Positions 42,770-55,953 of a stretch of 64,000 bases of DNA are shown here, piece by piece (the stretch's first letter is position 1; each line of letters starts with the position of its first letter). Source of the DNA: Seriola aureovittata. Lineage: Eukaryota > Chordata > Actinopteri > Carangiformes > Carangidae. The notes beneath the pieces were generated by a model. It saw only the letters and a program-made list of their open reading frames with translations, searched no databases and was not told where the DNA came from. Both the position numbers and the translations under genes were made by a program. The DNA lies in NCBI RefSeq assembly GCF_021018895.1, contig NC_079387.1, forward strand, positions 11,408,542-11,472,541. Direction: 5' to 3'.

Positions 42770-45180
42770 GGGAAAATGGAAATGAGCAAAGGAACAGCGA
42801 GTCACTGCTCCGACTATTGTGTTGCGTCGCTCAGACAGCTGTGCAGCTGTGTGGCCACTGAGCACGCTCAGTCAGGTGCCTCTCACGCCACGCTACTGTG
42901 ATGATGTACACTCACATTTTTTAACTTAATAACAGAATTACTCTCTTTTGTCTCGTCTCTTTTAGACACATCTGTCTGTTCACAACAGAAGTTTCCTTCT
43001 CCTTATAATATTATCTGCAGGTCAACAACACACACATGTTCCTAAACAAAGCCGACCGACGCACAAACACAGCAACCTCCACTTTCCAAACAGTCACGTA
43101 CGACACAGACGGACTCTTCTGCAACAGTGTCATCATCCTCATCCTCATCTTCATCTTCGTCATGTGACCCAGACGACTGAGCAGAAATAGATCTCATTCT
43201 GCCCGAACTCCACTTCTGAGCTAATCCAATAAAAAGAGGCTGAAAGAGTTTCAGTTTCAGTCTCCTCCTGACACTAACAGCGACCATGTGACACGTTGTT
43301 TACACCCCCACGCAGGAGTCGAACCAACAACCTCGTGCCTTGCTCTAAACCGGGGCAGAAACAAATGAACAAATCTGAATTACATTTGGGCAAAATGAGG
43401 ATTAGATAAAAAATCTGTCCACCATGATCATTTACATAAGATGTCAGTTTGTATTGAGCTGAACGGCTGTAAACCAGCGAGGACTGTTGTGTTAGCTTAG
43501 CGCCTTGGCTGCTAGCTTTACAGACCTCACGGCAAACACAGCGACGTCTTGGATAAACTTCACTACTTTCCGACAGCTGACGTGAACAAGCTTCTAACTG
43601 TCTTTGTTACAGTAAATCCATGTGAAATCACAGCTCCGTCTTTGTCTTTCACGTCTGTGTTTGGTGTCAGACGACGGCGTGGTTAGAAAAATCAGGAATT
43701 TGAGCAGCAGCTTGGAAACGACATTTCATGTTTCGGTCACTGCTTCAAACTTGTTGCAACAGAAACAGAAAAACGTGCGAGTGAGAAGCAGCTTTATTGT
43801 GAATTCAGCTTGTTAAAATACTGCGCATGTGAACACAGTGAGGAGGAGGGAACAGATGAAGAGATGAAACCAGCTGATATGAGACTGAATGATGATGCAA
43901 GAGGGTCCAGCCATAAACCAGGATTTGACCTCGTCTTGTTTCCGGTCTGCATCAATCACTTTACAAATATCCCAGTGAACGCAGACTCAGATTTCCTTTA
44001 CAGTGCACTTCTGCCAAGGTTACAGGTTTTAAAATGGTGAATTTCATTTTGCAGTGTTATTATGAACTGATACACTCCAAGAGAAAAAGCCAAACATAAG
44101 CAATACAGGATTAATATGACACTGCTTTCTGTAAAGCAACACACCACGGCCAACATACAATCTGTAAAATCACGTCCCGTAGAATAAACAACAAAACTGA
44201 CAGACTGAGGCAGTTGCTGCTCACTGACGTACTCAGGGCTTCAAACCAACAACCCCAGGCAGTGTCGGTGCCTTGCCTCCAAAGCGTATAAAAGGCTTCA
44301 AGGACCACATCATCTTTTCTCCCACCTACGTCAAACAAATCGATTTCATGTGCCGCTTTATAAACCTTTGTACAAACAGGCTCAAATAGCTTTTCAGCGT
44401 GTGTTTGTTCAGGTTATAGGAGGTTCATAGGAGTTTTATTTTATCAAAGCTACAAAATCAGGACAACAAAATCATCAATGTCAGAATCAGTCGACCATTT
44501 GTATTTCAGAGAATAACCGAGCCGCTGAAAGACCATGTGCAAGAATCACAAAGTATTTACATCTAATTTAGGAGGTTGTAATTCACACATGCTGGAGTAA
44601 ATCTGACAATGTTCCTGCTCACGACCCATTTTACCTCCTCTGAGTTTCATCAACACTGGTTTAAGATTTAATCAGTGAAAACTACTGGAAAAATGAAATG
44701 ACTGTAAACACAGAGCGGCTTTATCAAATGTCTTTATCCCACTCACAAAGGAAACGCCACTTTCACAACCAGCTTAATATCACTGCCGCCTGTGTCACCC
44801 ATTAGAACCAATAGTGGATCAATATGCAGCTGCTGGTATCAAACCTGATTCCTCTGATTTGTTTCTTGTCTTATTTGTGAGGTTTTAACGTAAAGGCGTC
44901 ATTTACAGCAGGAAACCCAAGGAACTGAAGCTGCAACCCTGCCAGTGCTGGTACCTCACCGCCACTTTGTCTTCTCTGGAAGAAGACTTTAGAAAAATGT
45001 GGAAAACCGACCTCATAACTGGAAACCACGAGGAATTGAAAGCAAGTTGAAACCACAACACACAAGAAGGAGGTGCCACACACTGAATTTGGAGTCGATG
45101 TATTTCAGGATGTGAAGAAACAAACAGCAGGATTAACCCAGGGCTGTCACCCTGCTTTCATACCCGCACCCAGCAGCATC
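42770..45180. other. agap1 intron adjacent to exon 1: no further gene recognised
   Basis: The sequence is mostly unique, with short CAT/GAT-rich runs near 43130-43160 and a CCCACCCACC run at 45181-45205 just downstream of the exon 1 donor. No splice-supported exon was found. Confidence 0.5.
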
Positions 45181-45218
45181 CCCCCCCACCCACCCACCCA
45201 CCCCCTGACATGTCCTAC

Positions 45219-45381
45219 CTTCAATGGCGATGACATGCTCCCGGATCTGGTTCTGCAGCAGCGGCTCCTCCACCCGCTCCAGCAGCTCGTAGATGGAGTA
45301 GATGTTCGGGTGCACGGACTCGAACCTCTGGATCTCGGCTCGGATGGCGGCCGAGTTGGCGACATGCTGCTGGTAGTTCAT
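45219..45381 (-). CDS. agap1: agap1 canonical first coding exon (54 codons plus 1 base)
   Basis: The exon begins MNYQQHVANSAAIRAEIQRF and continues through VHPNIYSIYELLERVEEP to QNQIREHVIAIE. It is nearly identical to the start of vertebrate AGAP1, and the LLERVEEP and HVIAIE residues fit AGAP1 better than AGAP3. The exon ends GAAG|GTAGGAC at 45219. The split codon G|AT is expected to encode Asp of the DAFVNSQEW segment in the next exon, which is not in the window. AGAP1 has a GTPase-like domain, a split PH domain, an ArfGAP zinc finger and ankyrin repeats. It acts on Arf GTPases in endosomal AP-3 trafficking, and all those domains lie left of the window. A pyrimidine tract followed by CAG about 15 bases before the ATG could be a 3' splice site, so a separate 5'UTR exon is possible. 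Confidence 0.93.
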
Positions 45382-45719
45382 CACTGCAGCACCCTCTCTG
45401 GATCCCACAGTTTAGCACGAAAAAAACAGGAGCCACTTGCGGGGCTTTGAGGGTGGTGAGACGGGGTGTTTGCAGGAGAGAAGAGCCTGGTAATGAGGAC
45501 GGGGAGAGCTCTGACCTCCAGGAAGGGAAACAACCTCAGAACCACATTAAATCATTAAATTAAATCATGCTTTTTCCTTCTGTATCCTGGTGAACTTCAC
45601 TCACTGTTTACCAGCTGGTTTGCAGTTAATTTAAAATGCTTAGGTTGGAGGACTTTCAAAATAATCAAGACTCTTAATCCTCCTCTACATCCCTGGATTT
45701 TATTTTCTTCTGGAAGTTT

Positions 45720-46520
45720 TCTCCAGGGTTTTGTTTTGGCGCAGGCGGCCAAGGCTGCTGCTACTGGCCGGTGAAGGCAGCTGTTCCCCGGGGTGTCCCG
45801 GCTCCCAATTCCGGTGCGGCGACAGATGTGCGGCAGTCCGAGCACCGCCTCCCCATATCCTCACAGTCCGTGTAAGATTAAAACGACACTTACTCCGGTT
45901 TAGCTGGATTTACAAAAGCTTTTAGAGTCACTTACAGTCATAACTGACCCGACGAGGAGGATAAAAAAAACGGCCTTGTTGCTAGGTGGCTGTGCTAGCC
46001 GGCTAAAGCTAACTAGCTGTAGCTTCCAAGCCGGGGAGAAGAGGGGAAAACTCACCGTTTTTCCGCCGTTAAAGTCCGCTCTCCATGCCGGCTGAGAGGG
46101 AGGTTAAAGCCCGCGAAGAGGAGACTGGATGTGCCGTTTTAAAAATCTAAAGTAAAAACAGCAGCTGTTGACAGAGCGGCAGCTTGATAAACAGTTAGTT
46201 AGGATGCCTGTTCCCGTCCGTCCGTCCGTTGTTTTTGTCTCCGCTCCGGGACCAGCTGCGCAAATTAACGCCCTCAGTCCAACATTTAAATCCCAACGAG
46301 CGTGAAACCCGCGGAGCTCGCGCGCTTTTCCCCAAATGTAGCTCAGGTCGCTGTAAACGACACGTAATCTCACAGGTAAGTCCCGCACACGGCGCCCAAA
46401 CACTCAGCCGTTCCCCCTTCCCTGAGCGGTGAGGTCCATCCCGTGCAGACCGGAGCCACAGTATCCCAGCCGGGAACGTCATTACCGTCAATGTGTTTCC
46501 TCCCACGAGCTCAAGCTACA
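45720..46520 (-). promoter_or_regulatory. agap1: CpG island, likely agap1 main promoter and 5'UTR
   Basis: CpG dinucleotides are dense between about 45730 and 46520, while flanking DNA is AT-rich. The island sits just upstream of the canonical agap1 start on the minus strand. No TATA box is seen. Short open frames on both strands here match nothing I recognise. The start site and any 5'UTR exon cannot be placed exactly. Confidence 0.6.
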
Positions 46521-47790
46521 CACAGCGACCTGCGCTGGTTCCGGTGCGGATTTTCAAAATAAAAACCAGCGTGTTTTTATGTTGCTGTCAGGGCTGGAGC
46601 AACTTACAGAAGAAATACAGAGAAAGTCTTCAAAATGTTAATTATTTTTACTTGTTATTTACATTGTATATCTGTTATATATATTGTATATTGTTATTAC
46701 ATATAGTATTTCTAATTTATCTTATTTATTTTAGACTCTGTTTCTTATTTTATTTCTTAATACGTTTCCCCTTATCTTGTCTTAATTATAGTAATTAAAG
46801 AAAAATTAAAAATATAATTGATTATGAGATAATGACCCCCCCGGACTTTTTCATTAACCCAATAATCATTTTGTAACCCTAACCCACCAATGAGAGAAAA
46901 CAATAAGAAAATGCACATCACTGTTTCCCAGAGTCCATGTTGACATGTTCAAACGTCTTGTTTTGTCTGATAAACCATCAACTCAAAGACAGGACAAAGA
47001 AAAACGACAAATACTCACATTTGAGAAGCTGGAACAAGCAGCAGTTTCACATCAATTTTCTGTTAATGGACTAATTGTTTCAGCTTTAATCAGTTATAAT
47101 AAATGTACATGCATATACAACCACCATCGTCACCATGTGTTAACAAAGACTGAGATACCGTTTAAAGCTCCGTTAAAAATGACATAAAAACATGAAATAA
47201 ACACACAATGAAATGTTATATTTTCAGTTTTGATATGTACTTCTTATCATTTGTTTTTGTTTTCTTGTTTTTTTTTTACTGCTTGTGTTTTTTGTTTTTA
47301 TTTCTATAAAATGAGCAATGAATATATTTTCTGTCTCAACTGCTGAACAGATGTTATAATAAAACTAAAATAGACATAAAAAGTCCCTCACACCACCTGT
47401 TTCACACTCAGAAACGGTAATATCATCATCATCATCATCATCATCCTTATCATTTTCTTTTCTTTTGAGCTAAAAAAAAAAAAAGGCGCTATTTTTTGGC
47501 ATACCTTGTGCTTTTATTTTGAGCATCAAACCTCCCTTCTTCCGGTCCTCTTCCAGCGTAGTGCTGCTTACTTGACGCAGGCGCATTCAAGAACATAGTT
47601 ATTGCGTGGAGGCTGCGCACAAATAACTGACGCAGGAATGTGTTTATTCCTCTGATTCCTCTTTTTAATTCCCTTATTTTGACAGTGGAATGTATGAAAT
47701 CAAAGGGCCCCTTCAAAATAAAGTTGTAAAGCACTATTGGACGTGTCAGAAAAGAAGAAGAATCAGTCAAGCTGTAGTGGTTAATGCTTC
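46520..47790. other. Spacer between agap1 and faim: AT-rich, no gene seen
   Basis: 46630-46830 and 47210-47370 are very AT-rich. ATC trinucleotides lie at about 47416-47443 and an A run at about 47473-47484. No gene, RNA or clear transposon was recognised. Confidence 0.55.
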
Positions 47791-47799
47791 ATTCCAGTG

Positions 47800-47805
47800 T
47801 TTATT
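47800..47805 (-). terminator. faim: Candidate faim polyadenylation signal (AATAAA on minus strand)
   Basis: TTTATT on the plus strand reads AATAAA on the coding strand, about 170 bases past the faim stop codon. It is the nearest canonical hexamer I noticed downstream of the stop. No cleavage site evidence is available. Confidence 0.4.
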
Positions 47806-47976
47806 TGCTATATTTTTATGAACATATTTGCATCTGTGTTTTCTACATTTATAATAAAAACAAACTAAATGATCAGAAATCAATGGTATTGATCCCTCCA
47901 TGTGTGTCATATGAAAATACCTCATTCTCAGAGTCTCTTTGAAAGTTCAGCACTGTTCCAACAGCGTGCTGCGGCA

Positions 47977-50525
47977 CTATTGTGTAGAGGCTGGTATTTT
48001 CTCTCCATCCAGCAGTAAATAGTGCACAATGCCGCTCTTTTTCTTCCCACTGCTCGTAGCTTTGATGCAGCACTCGTGTTCCCCCACCATGAAGTGCGTT
48101 TCTGTGCCGTCATCTACAAACTCTCCCTGTGGACGAGAAGACAGAGCTTCAGGTTTCCCTCCAGAGTCTGGCAGGAGAATATCAGAGGTTTTATATCTGA
48201 AGCCATCACACTTTTTGCTGATCATCTACTTTCCATGTTTCCATTTTTGCACTTTTGCATTTGCACATTTTTGTGTATCTATCATATTTATTTTTGATTT
48301 CATTGGCTCTGTTTTTACTTATTTACTTCCTCTTTTCTAACTGTGTGTCGAGTCATTTCCCTGTGGTGATCAATAAAGGTTATCTGAAGTAAAGATAAAC
48401 CTCAAAAAGTCAAACAGCTGATTCAAAAAAAGCATGTTTCCTTTGAATCTTATTTTGAAAGGAACTCTTGGAGGATGGAAACATCTGTCTTAATGGAGGA
48501 CAGAGGAACAGAAACAATTGATTCATGTAGTTTCATAAACATATGAAGATTTTTCCTGTTTCATACAAACTGTCAAATCCTGTCAGAACATGTTGACATG
48601 AGTCTCTCTGAAATCTAAATTTTGACTCTAAAACCGAATGATCGTCTTATTTTATGAGATGCTGCCACTTGTTTGTTGGTTTATCTGTTTGTTCTGTTTT
48701 GTTTTTGTGCGTTTTCTTAAACTCACACAAAGAAAACTCACAACTACCAACGTGTCACAGGAGATGAGGCACTTTTCAACACTATTATAATTATTATTAT
48801 TATTATCATGCAATAAATCAGAGGTAGAATACTTCATTCTGTACAACATGTGTTCAACTAAAGAGCAGACTGTAAAACAAACCACTCATCACATATTAAC
48901 TATTATTAATTTCAAGTTTCTGTTTATATCTTTATTGATCTGATGGAACAGCTGTTTGTTTCAGCTGCTGATGAAGCTTAATTTACTCAACATTCATGAA
49001 GTTTATTATCTCAGTACCATGAGACTGAAGCTCTTAAATTAACGTCGACATTATTGATGTTTATATTTTCATAGATGAACAAAGTGACTCTCACCATTGT
49101 GTCCATCTTCTGCCCGTTGCACCAAACATCCATCGTGTCTTTCTCTGGCGCACAAAGGAAGAGAGGAGGCGTTTAATGCAGCAGTGTGTAATAACTGAAA
49201 ATAAAAGATACTTTATATATTATTATTATTATTTACAAAAAGTGAACTTATTGATTGTCTGTCTTTTCTTTACTGCTTGTCCCAGTCTGTCTGTGATTAT
49301 CTCTAATTACATAATTATCCGCAGCGCCCACCCGTCACTGACTTCACCTGTCTGTGGTAAAGGTGCATCAGGTTCGCTCTCTGTTGTGTAACCAGGTGCT
49401 GCCGGTTGTCATGTTTCCTAAAATACCTGCACTGCCCTCGGCCTGAGCAGATTACCCAACAGTGGGTCAAGTCTTCACCTACATTCCCTCCTGCGGACGG
49501 CCGACCAATCACATCCTGCAGATAACAGCTCAAGTCAACGGCAGAGTTTCCCCGGCTCACCCAGTACGACCCTGTAGTCCTCCCCCTCCACCTTCAGCAG
49601 CCAGGTCTTGGTGCTCTTGGCTCTGTTGTCGATGAACTTCTGCAGACTCTTCCCGTCCACCTCCAGCGAGTACTCGTAGGCGAAGCCGGTGATGGCCTCG
49701 ATGTTTATGGTGGCTTTGGTGTTGCTGCCTCCGACCGTGAAGGTTTCCTTTCCAACCAGCTTGAACATCCAGTCCTTCCTGATGACTTCCTGTCCAGGAA
49801 ACACGTCTGCTTTAATGGCCGACACATAAACACCTGCTGCTCAACAGTAATTCACCTGTTCGTCGGTGTTTCTGCTGCTTCCTGTGAGTCACCACTGACA
49901 ACCACAGAAACTAACCAGTTTGAATCAACAGAAAGAAGAAGAAGAAGAAGAAGAAACTGCGTCTTCATCAACTTTACCACAGTTCAGAGGGAAATATTGA
50001 ACTTTTATATAACGAACAGATAAACTCTTACAGGTTAAGATAATATATTATAAGACTATAGATCCCAGGGGAAACTCTCAGGTGTAAGTACTTAGCATTA
50101 GCCCCAAGAGCTACAATACATAAAATCCAATAATCATGGGCCATTAACCATAATGAGTACTTTTACTTTTGGTACTTCAGTGCCTCAGAAACATACTTCA
50201 GTTCAGCAGCTGAGTGAATCGTATCAGGGACTTGGTCCTGCAGTAACTCAACCAAAGGTCTCAGAGAAATACAATCCTTCGTCACAAACACAAACTGAAA
50301 ACACCTTGAAAAGTCACATTACTGATAATGAATGAGGTGGAGTCACCAGTAAAGCTGATCTGACGGAGTTCGGAGGTCACAGACACTCTGACACGCGCTG
50401 GGTCTCACCTGTCCGTTGACACAAACAACACGTTTCCCGGTGGTGGTGCCATGAGCAAACTCAATCCTGTAAACGCCGTCACTCAGCGCCACCTCCCACA
50501 GGGCGACCAGGTCTCCGCTCAGCAT
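47977..50525 (-). CDS. faim: Fas apoptotic inhibitory molecule (FAIM), complete, four coding exons
   Basis: Coding exons on the minus strand are 50409-50525 (MLSGDLVALWEVALSDG to VNGQ), 49561-49789 (EVIRKDWMFKLVGKETF to DYRVVL), 49095-49144 (EKDTMDVWCNGQKMDTM) and 47977-48126 (GEFVDDGTETHF to EKIPASTQ-stop). Every junction has GT/AG ends and phases agree (0, 1, 0), giving 181 residues against 179 for the human short form. Conserved blocks include FKLVGKETF, TKATINI, GFAYEY and GEFVDDGTETHF. FAIM is a cytosolic all-beta protein that protects cells from Fas-induced death and from protein aggregation. Fish can carry two faim copies, and which one this is cannot be told here. The first coding exon is preceded by TTTCCAG at 50550-50556, so a 5'UTR exon lies further upstream. 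No long-form N-terminal exon was found. Confidence 0.95.
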
Positions 50526-50700
50526 CTCCGACTCTCCTCGGGATCCCGTCTGGAAATCAGAGAATCAGCCGGACCGTCATGTTCGGGAGCTGGATCTGAG
50601 GAGCGTCCGTCCCGGCCCGCGGTGCTCGGCCGTGGTGCCGGCTCAGCAGCAGGTGTATTACTGTAAGAGGCTTAGAGACCACAGCTCGCTCTACACTGCC
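50526..50700 (-). promoter_or_regulatory. faim: faim 5' region: leader fragment, splice acceptor and CpG-rich upstream segment
   Basis: Twenty-four leader bases (50526-50549) precede the faim ATG and are bounded by a TTTCCAG acceptor. A short CpG-rich segment at about 50570-50645 lies just upstream and may hold the non-coding first exon and promoter. The donor of that exon is not clear. Confidence 0.4.
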
Positions 50701-51013
50701 ACAGGCAATTAGCACAGGATTTAATGTCAGGCTGAAACAGAGGAAACCCATCCTGCTGCTCCGCAGCTGACCTCAGGTCTGTACCGGGACAAGACAGTAA
50801 CAAGAACAGCTTAACAAAGGTAAACAGGGACGTTATCGACCTACACACCGGATCAAAGAGGAAATAAAGCTTTATGAGGCCGTTCTTCATTCTGGCGTCA
50901 GACTCCATGATTTTACTTTCTGAGAACTGTATTTACCAAACTACAGAAGTAAAGTGACACGTCCTTCATTTATCCAGGTAAGAAGAGAGTGAGGCCAAGA
51001 GGGCGACGTCAGA

Positions 51014-51023
51014 AGAAGAAGAA

Positions 51024-51055
<32 letters not shown>

Positions 51056-51072
51056 AGGAGGCCAAGAAGAAG

Positions 51073-51104
<32 letters not shown>

Positions 51105-51115
51105 GAAGAAGAAGA
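51014..51115. repeat. (GAA)n trinucleotide arrays
   Basis: Two GAA arrays (about 51014-51055 and 51065-51115) are split by GGAGGCC. They lie about 0.5 kb upstream of faim. Confidence 0.9.
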
Positions 51116-51351
51116 ATGGATCTCAGTCAGACACAAAACACGTCCACAAGCATCAGATCACCACAAGCTCAAAAACAGTTTTAATGTCTGTTCTCGGTCA
51201 CAGAGTCACAGATTCACAGAGTCAGACTGTTACTGAGGAAACCATGATCTCACCAACACACAGAGTCCTTCAGTCACTCACGACACGAGGGCTGAGATCA
51301 CACGCAGCAACAACCACCGACGACGTGTGACTGTGAAGGAAGGCTCCGACC

Positions 51352-52090
51352 TAACGACACAACACAACACAACAACACAACAACACAACACAACACAACA
51401 CAACACAACACAACACAACACAACACAACAACACAACACAACACAACACAACACAACAACACAACAACACAACACAACACAACAACACAACACAACAACA
51501 CAACACAACACAACACAACACAACAACACAACACAACACGACACAACACAACAACACAACACAACACAACACACACAACACAACAACACAACACAACACA
51601 ACAACACAACACAACAACACAACACAACACAACACAACAACAACAACACAACACAACACAACACAACACAACACAACACAACACAACACAACACAACAAC
51701 ACAACACAACACACAACACAACACAACACAAAACAACAACACAACACACAACACAACAACACAACACAACACAACACAACACAACACAACACAACACAAC
51801 ACAACACAACACAACACAACACAACAACACAACACAACAACACAACACAACACAACACACAAACACAACAACAACAACACAACACAACAACACAACACAC
51901 AACAACAACAACACAACACAACACAACAACACAACACAACACAACACAACACAACACAACAACACAACACAACACAACACAACACAACAACACAACAACA
52001 CAACACAACAACACAACAACACAACAACACAACAACAACACAACAACACAACACAACACAACACAACAACACAACACAAAACAACAACAC
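51352..52090. repeat. ACACA/ACA satellite, about 740 bases
   Basis: AACAC pentamers mix with AAC/ACA trimer insertions in irregular order, with rare substitutions (ACGAC, ACAAAAC). The strand contains only A and C, so all frames are open. The Thr-Gln-His and Cys-Val-Leu frames are artefacts. Confidence 0.97.
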
Positions 52091-52099
52091 ATCTAAACT

Positions 52100-55000
52100 A
52101 CATGATCATCCCTGTGCTGTGATCACCTGCCTGTGGAACAGATTTAGGGGAGTTTGGTCTCACCTGTGAACAGGCTCATTCACCTGTGCTGAGGCTGATG
52201 CATCAATGCACCTGCTCTTTGTTGAACATGTTGGATATTCACATTAATCCTCTTTTCTACCTTTGTCACATTTGTGTTCGTTGATTCATTTAATTTTCAG
52301 ACTCACTTGCCTCAAACTGTCGGCTGAAGGGTGAGTGAAGTATTTAACAGGAAGTGGAGACAGGTGACCGTCAGGTGACGTAGGGGAGCTGCTGGTCTGA
52401 GCATCAGTGCGTCCGGCAGGAGTCTCTGTCCAATCAGACGCAGCTCCAGCAGTGAGTCACAGAGCCGCCTTTGTCCCTTTGATGAGTCTGATCTCTGAGC
52501 TGCAGCACAACAACTCACTGACTCATGTTCTGTGGAAAACTTTACTCATCCTCCTCCTCTGCTCGTCTTCCTCAGCGAGGTCAGAGGTCAAACAGCTGAC
52601 CTTTTACACAAACCACTACTTTAATATTTAACTAATTATATTAATCTTTCATTGATTTGAATTCAAACTCAGGTTAATCGACCTTCAACTTTAACTGTTA
52701 ACTCATGTGAGGAAGAGGAGGGAGAGCAGAGGACGGTTCATACAACAGAAGAAGAAGAACGACACATTAAAATGTTTTAACGAATTATTTAAATGCTGAG
52801 ATTTTTTAATTTGAACTTTTGTTTAACTGATGAGAGGAGGAAGAGCTGCTGCTGGTTCAGATCCAGAGTCCAGGTCATGACCTGATGTTGTCTAATATCT
52901 GAGAAGATGAGTCACATCAGACAAAAGCATCATCGTCACTCTTCATCGAGTTTGTTCCTCTCGTTGTTTGAACCTTAAAGTTTGATCAGATTTTTCCTCT
53001 GAGGACAGAAACAGTCAGGAGCTGGAGTTCTGGTTTTAACATCTTACCTGGAGCTGAAAACCTCCTGCACACCTGCTGGTGACGTCATCTCCAACCTGAA
53101 CCTCCTATTCACAAACTTTATTGACTGTTCATAGATAAATTCATGTTTGAGCTACGATCAGTTTCATTATCGCTTCATTAGCTGATTATTATTTATACGT
53201 GCCTGAGGTGACGTCATGAAACGTCTCGTGTTGTCCGATCAAACCCAGAGATTCAGTTTACGACAGAGAAGAAACAGATTCTCTGTTTTTCATTCAAAAA
53301 ATGACTTTAACAATTAATTGATTATCAGAACAGCTGCTGATGAATTTTCTGCCAATCGACTAATTGTTGTTGAAGTGAGAAACTGCGGCAGCTGCTGCAC
53401 GAGAACAAAGAAACAGGAAACTTGATTTTGGGAAACTTTTGAAACTAGTTCATACTTCATTTTCATACTTTAATCAACTTTAATTAATTTGAGAAAAAAT
53501 GTTTCGTCTGTCGTTGAATGAGATTAAAGAGTAAATGTGAATGAAACAAACATGGAAGTTACTTCATGTTTAAACTTTATTAAACATGACACAGCTCGTG
53601 GTGTCTGATCAGTCACTTTCTCTAACTGAAGTCAGAGCGCCATCTAGTGGCCGCTGCGTTCATAAACTGCATCATGTCATTCATTCTCCAACGCTTTATT
53701 TTCCCTTCCAGGTGGAGGAATTTTCAAATTAAGAGTGGATAATTAAGAGTCACGTGACTGAGTCGTTAGCTGCTTTTATCTAATGAGTCAATGGTTGTTT
53801 TAATTTTTGTACCTTATTAATAAAGTCACATTGACAGCTGCTTTGATCTTTACTGCACCGCAGGTTTTATTCTGAAGCCCAGGTTATTTTTTATTCTCTT
53901 TCCTGGGAAGTTTGTCAGAGAGAAACAAGTAATTTGATTCTATTTTTAGGGAAAAGAGGAATTTCTTTGCAAGAAAAACTTTCTTTTAGAAAGTGTTACT
54001 TAGTTTTATATGTTCTTCTTATTTCATAATCAGAATGATGTTTGTGTGGATGATAATACATCTGGTTTCAGCTGCTGAAAACAAAGAAAAAGATAAATCT
54101 TAAACCGTCTCATCAACACAAACGAAGCTTCAGTGATCGATCCGTCTTTTCTTTTATTATCAAATGGATATGAGGTTGTCTGTGAGTCGACAACAACACA
54201 AACACACACACACACACACACACACAAACCGATTTCAGCTGGAAAAGTGCAACAGAACGAGTCCCTTCAACCCACAGACCTCAGAAATACCTTGAGGATA
54301 ATGATGCGAGTGATTTAAATAGTCGATCCCTTTGAAACGTGATTATAAATTATAGTTGTGTTCGTAAGGGAGGTGGAGAATAAAGCTTTCATACAAATGG
54401 AGTGTCTGAAGTGTCATTACATATCAGGAATGTGTGAAAAAACTAAACAAGAAGGGAGGTAAAGGGAGAAAGTCAGGAAACACACGAACAAACTGACGAC
54501 TGCACAGATTATTGATTCAACGTTTTGGCTTCTGATCAACAGTTTAAAGGACGAAGCTGCTGCTGAGATTCCTGAAGGTTTTTCAACAGCTTCATGGAGA
54601 CGACAGAGACCACAAAGACCGTTTAAGGCACAAAATCTCACAGTGGAAATTTCTGATTTTGGAGAATTTAGTTAAAAAAAAAAAAACAAACTTGTGTTGA
54701 GATTGTGAAAGTTTCCCTTTGAAGTTGTGACTCCTCGAACGTGTCGGCCTTTGTTTTCCACATTAAACAGACTCAGCTTTAAACAAAGACTCTGTTTGAT
54801 TCTGCTGTCGGGAAATTTCTCTGTGAGAAGAAGAAAGGAAACGTGTCGAAGACTTGGCCGTAAGTATGTGGACACATCTCAGTGCTTTGGTATGGGGTTG
54901 TTACACGCTGTATGATAACAGCGATCTTCCGGGTTATCAGGCAGGTCACATGGCGCAGGTGTTGGGTCTCACCTGTCAGCACAGCATGACAGTGTTAAAG

Positions 55001-55950
55001 CCTGTTAATTGGTAAACACAACTCTTCTTCTGCAGTGATTTAATGGCACCGACTGGAGGAACAGCTCCACCAACTGTTAACGTGAGGTGGATACAAACAC
55101 ATTCATCTGCTTTTGTCTTTTTCAGATTCACAGGACATTTGGACAAACTCAGATCGTCTCAGTTTGGATCCTGCAAACCTGCGTCACACTGAGCCGGTCC
55201 GTCATACATGTCCAAGCTTCTGTTCCTGCTAAATGACTTTACAACATGCTGCTGTTCTTCTACCAGAAATAATAAAATGACTGTCACTGTGAGAGTTTCA
55301 TTTTCTTGTTTTAAAGGCAGGGATGTTTTTGATATTTCAGACCTTTGTGTTTGTCTACTTCCTGTTTTAATACGACAACGCCCCCGTGCATAAAAACCAG
55401 CTCCATAAAGAAGTGGTTATCCCGGTTTGGTGTGGAAAGTCCTGAGTTCTGACCTCAACCCCATCCAACAGCTCTGAACTGGACCGTGAGCCAGACCTGA
55501 TCAACCGACATCAGCGCCGGACCTCACTGAACAGCTGTCGCACGTGTCCACATACTTTTGGCCACATGTAGTAGTTTGAATCTGCAGAATCTGTAGATAA
55601 AGAGGAAGCAGAATGAGGGAAGTACCGAGGTCACCAGACACTAACACTCACATGCAGCAGCTGTGGAAGTGAGACTCCTCTGGTGAAACATGAGCTCAAA
55701 CACGTCGGGTCTTAAATGTGGAGTTTATACATTTGGAGAAAAATACTTTTCAGGGGAGTAAAAATAAATGCCCAGAGAAAGGAGCAGGCGAGGAGTCAGA
55801 GTATTAACTGGAGGTTTTTAAAGTAACTGCAGCTCTCAGGGAGATTAATGGTGTGAAGCTGCTGCCTGCTCCGTTCAGTCGCTTCAGTCCTTTTCTTGTT
55901 GTTGTTGTTGTTGTGGTTTTTCTTCCTGGTTTTGGCACGTCATCACCTGC
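52100..55950. other. Spacer between faim and ralb, including possible ralb 3'UTR
   Basis: The sequence is mostly unique and AT-rich, with a CA array at about 54197-54226 and the Tc1-like relic. The ralb 3'UTR must begin at 55953 and run left, but no polyadenylation signal could be chosen with confidence. No other gene was recognised. Confidence 0.5.
54854..55574 (+). mobile_element. Degenerate Tc1/mariner-like element with terminal inverted repeats
   Basis: The left end TTGGCCGTAAGTATGTGGACAC and right end GTGTCCACATACTTTTGGCCA are inverted repeats differing at few positions. Near the right end GACCTCAACCCCATCCAACAG retains the coding trace of the Tc1 transposase DLNPI motif and nearby catalytic-domain sequence, broken by stops. 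It cannot make a transposase. It lies in the ralb 3' flank. Confidence 0.8.
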
Positions 55951-55953
55951 AGG

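Noticed and set aside
46865..46885. Telomere-like CCCTAACCC
   Set aside because: Only a single imperfect pair of units is present, too short to be an interstitial telomere tract.
51278..52169. Long Cys-Val-Leu and Thr-Gln-His frames
   Set aside because: They are read through an A/C-only satellite where stops cannot occur on the plus strand and are rare on the minus strand.
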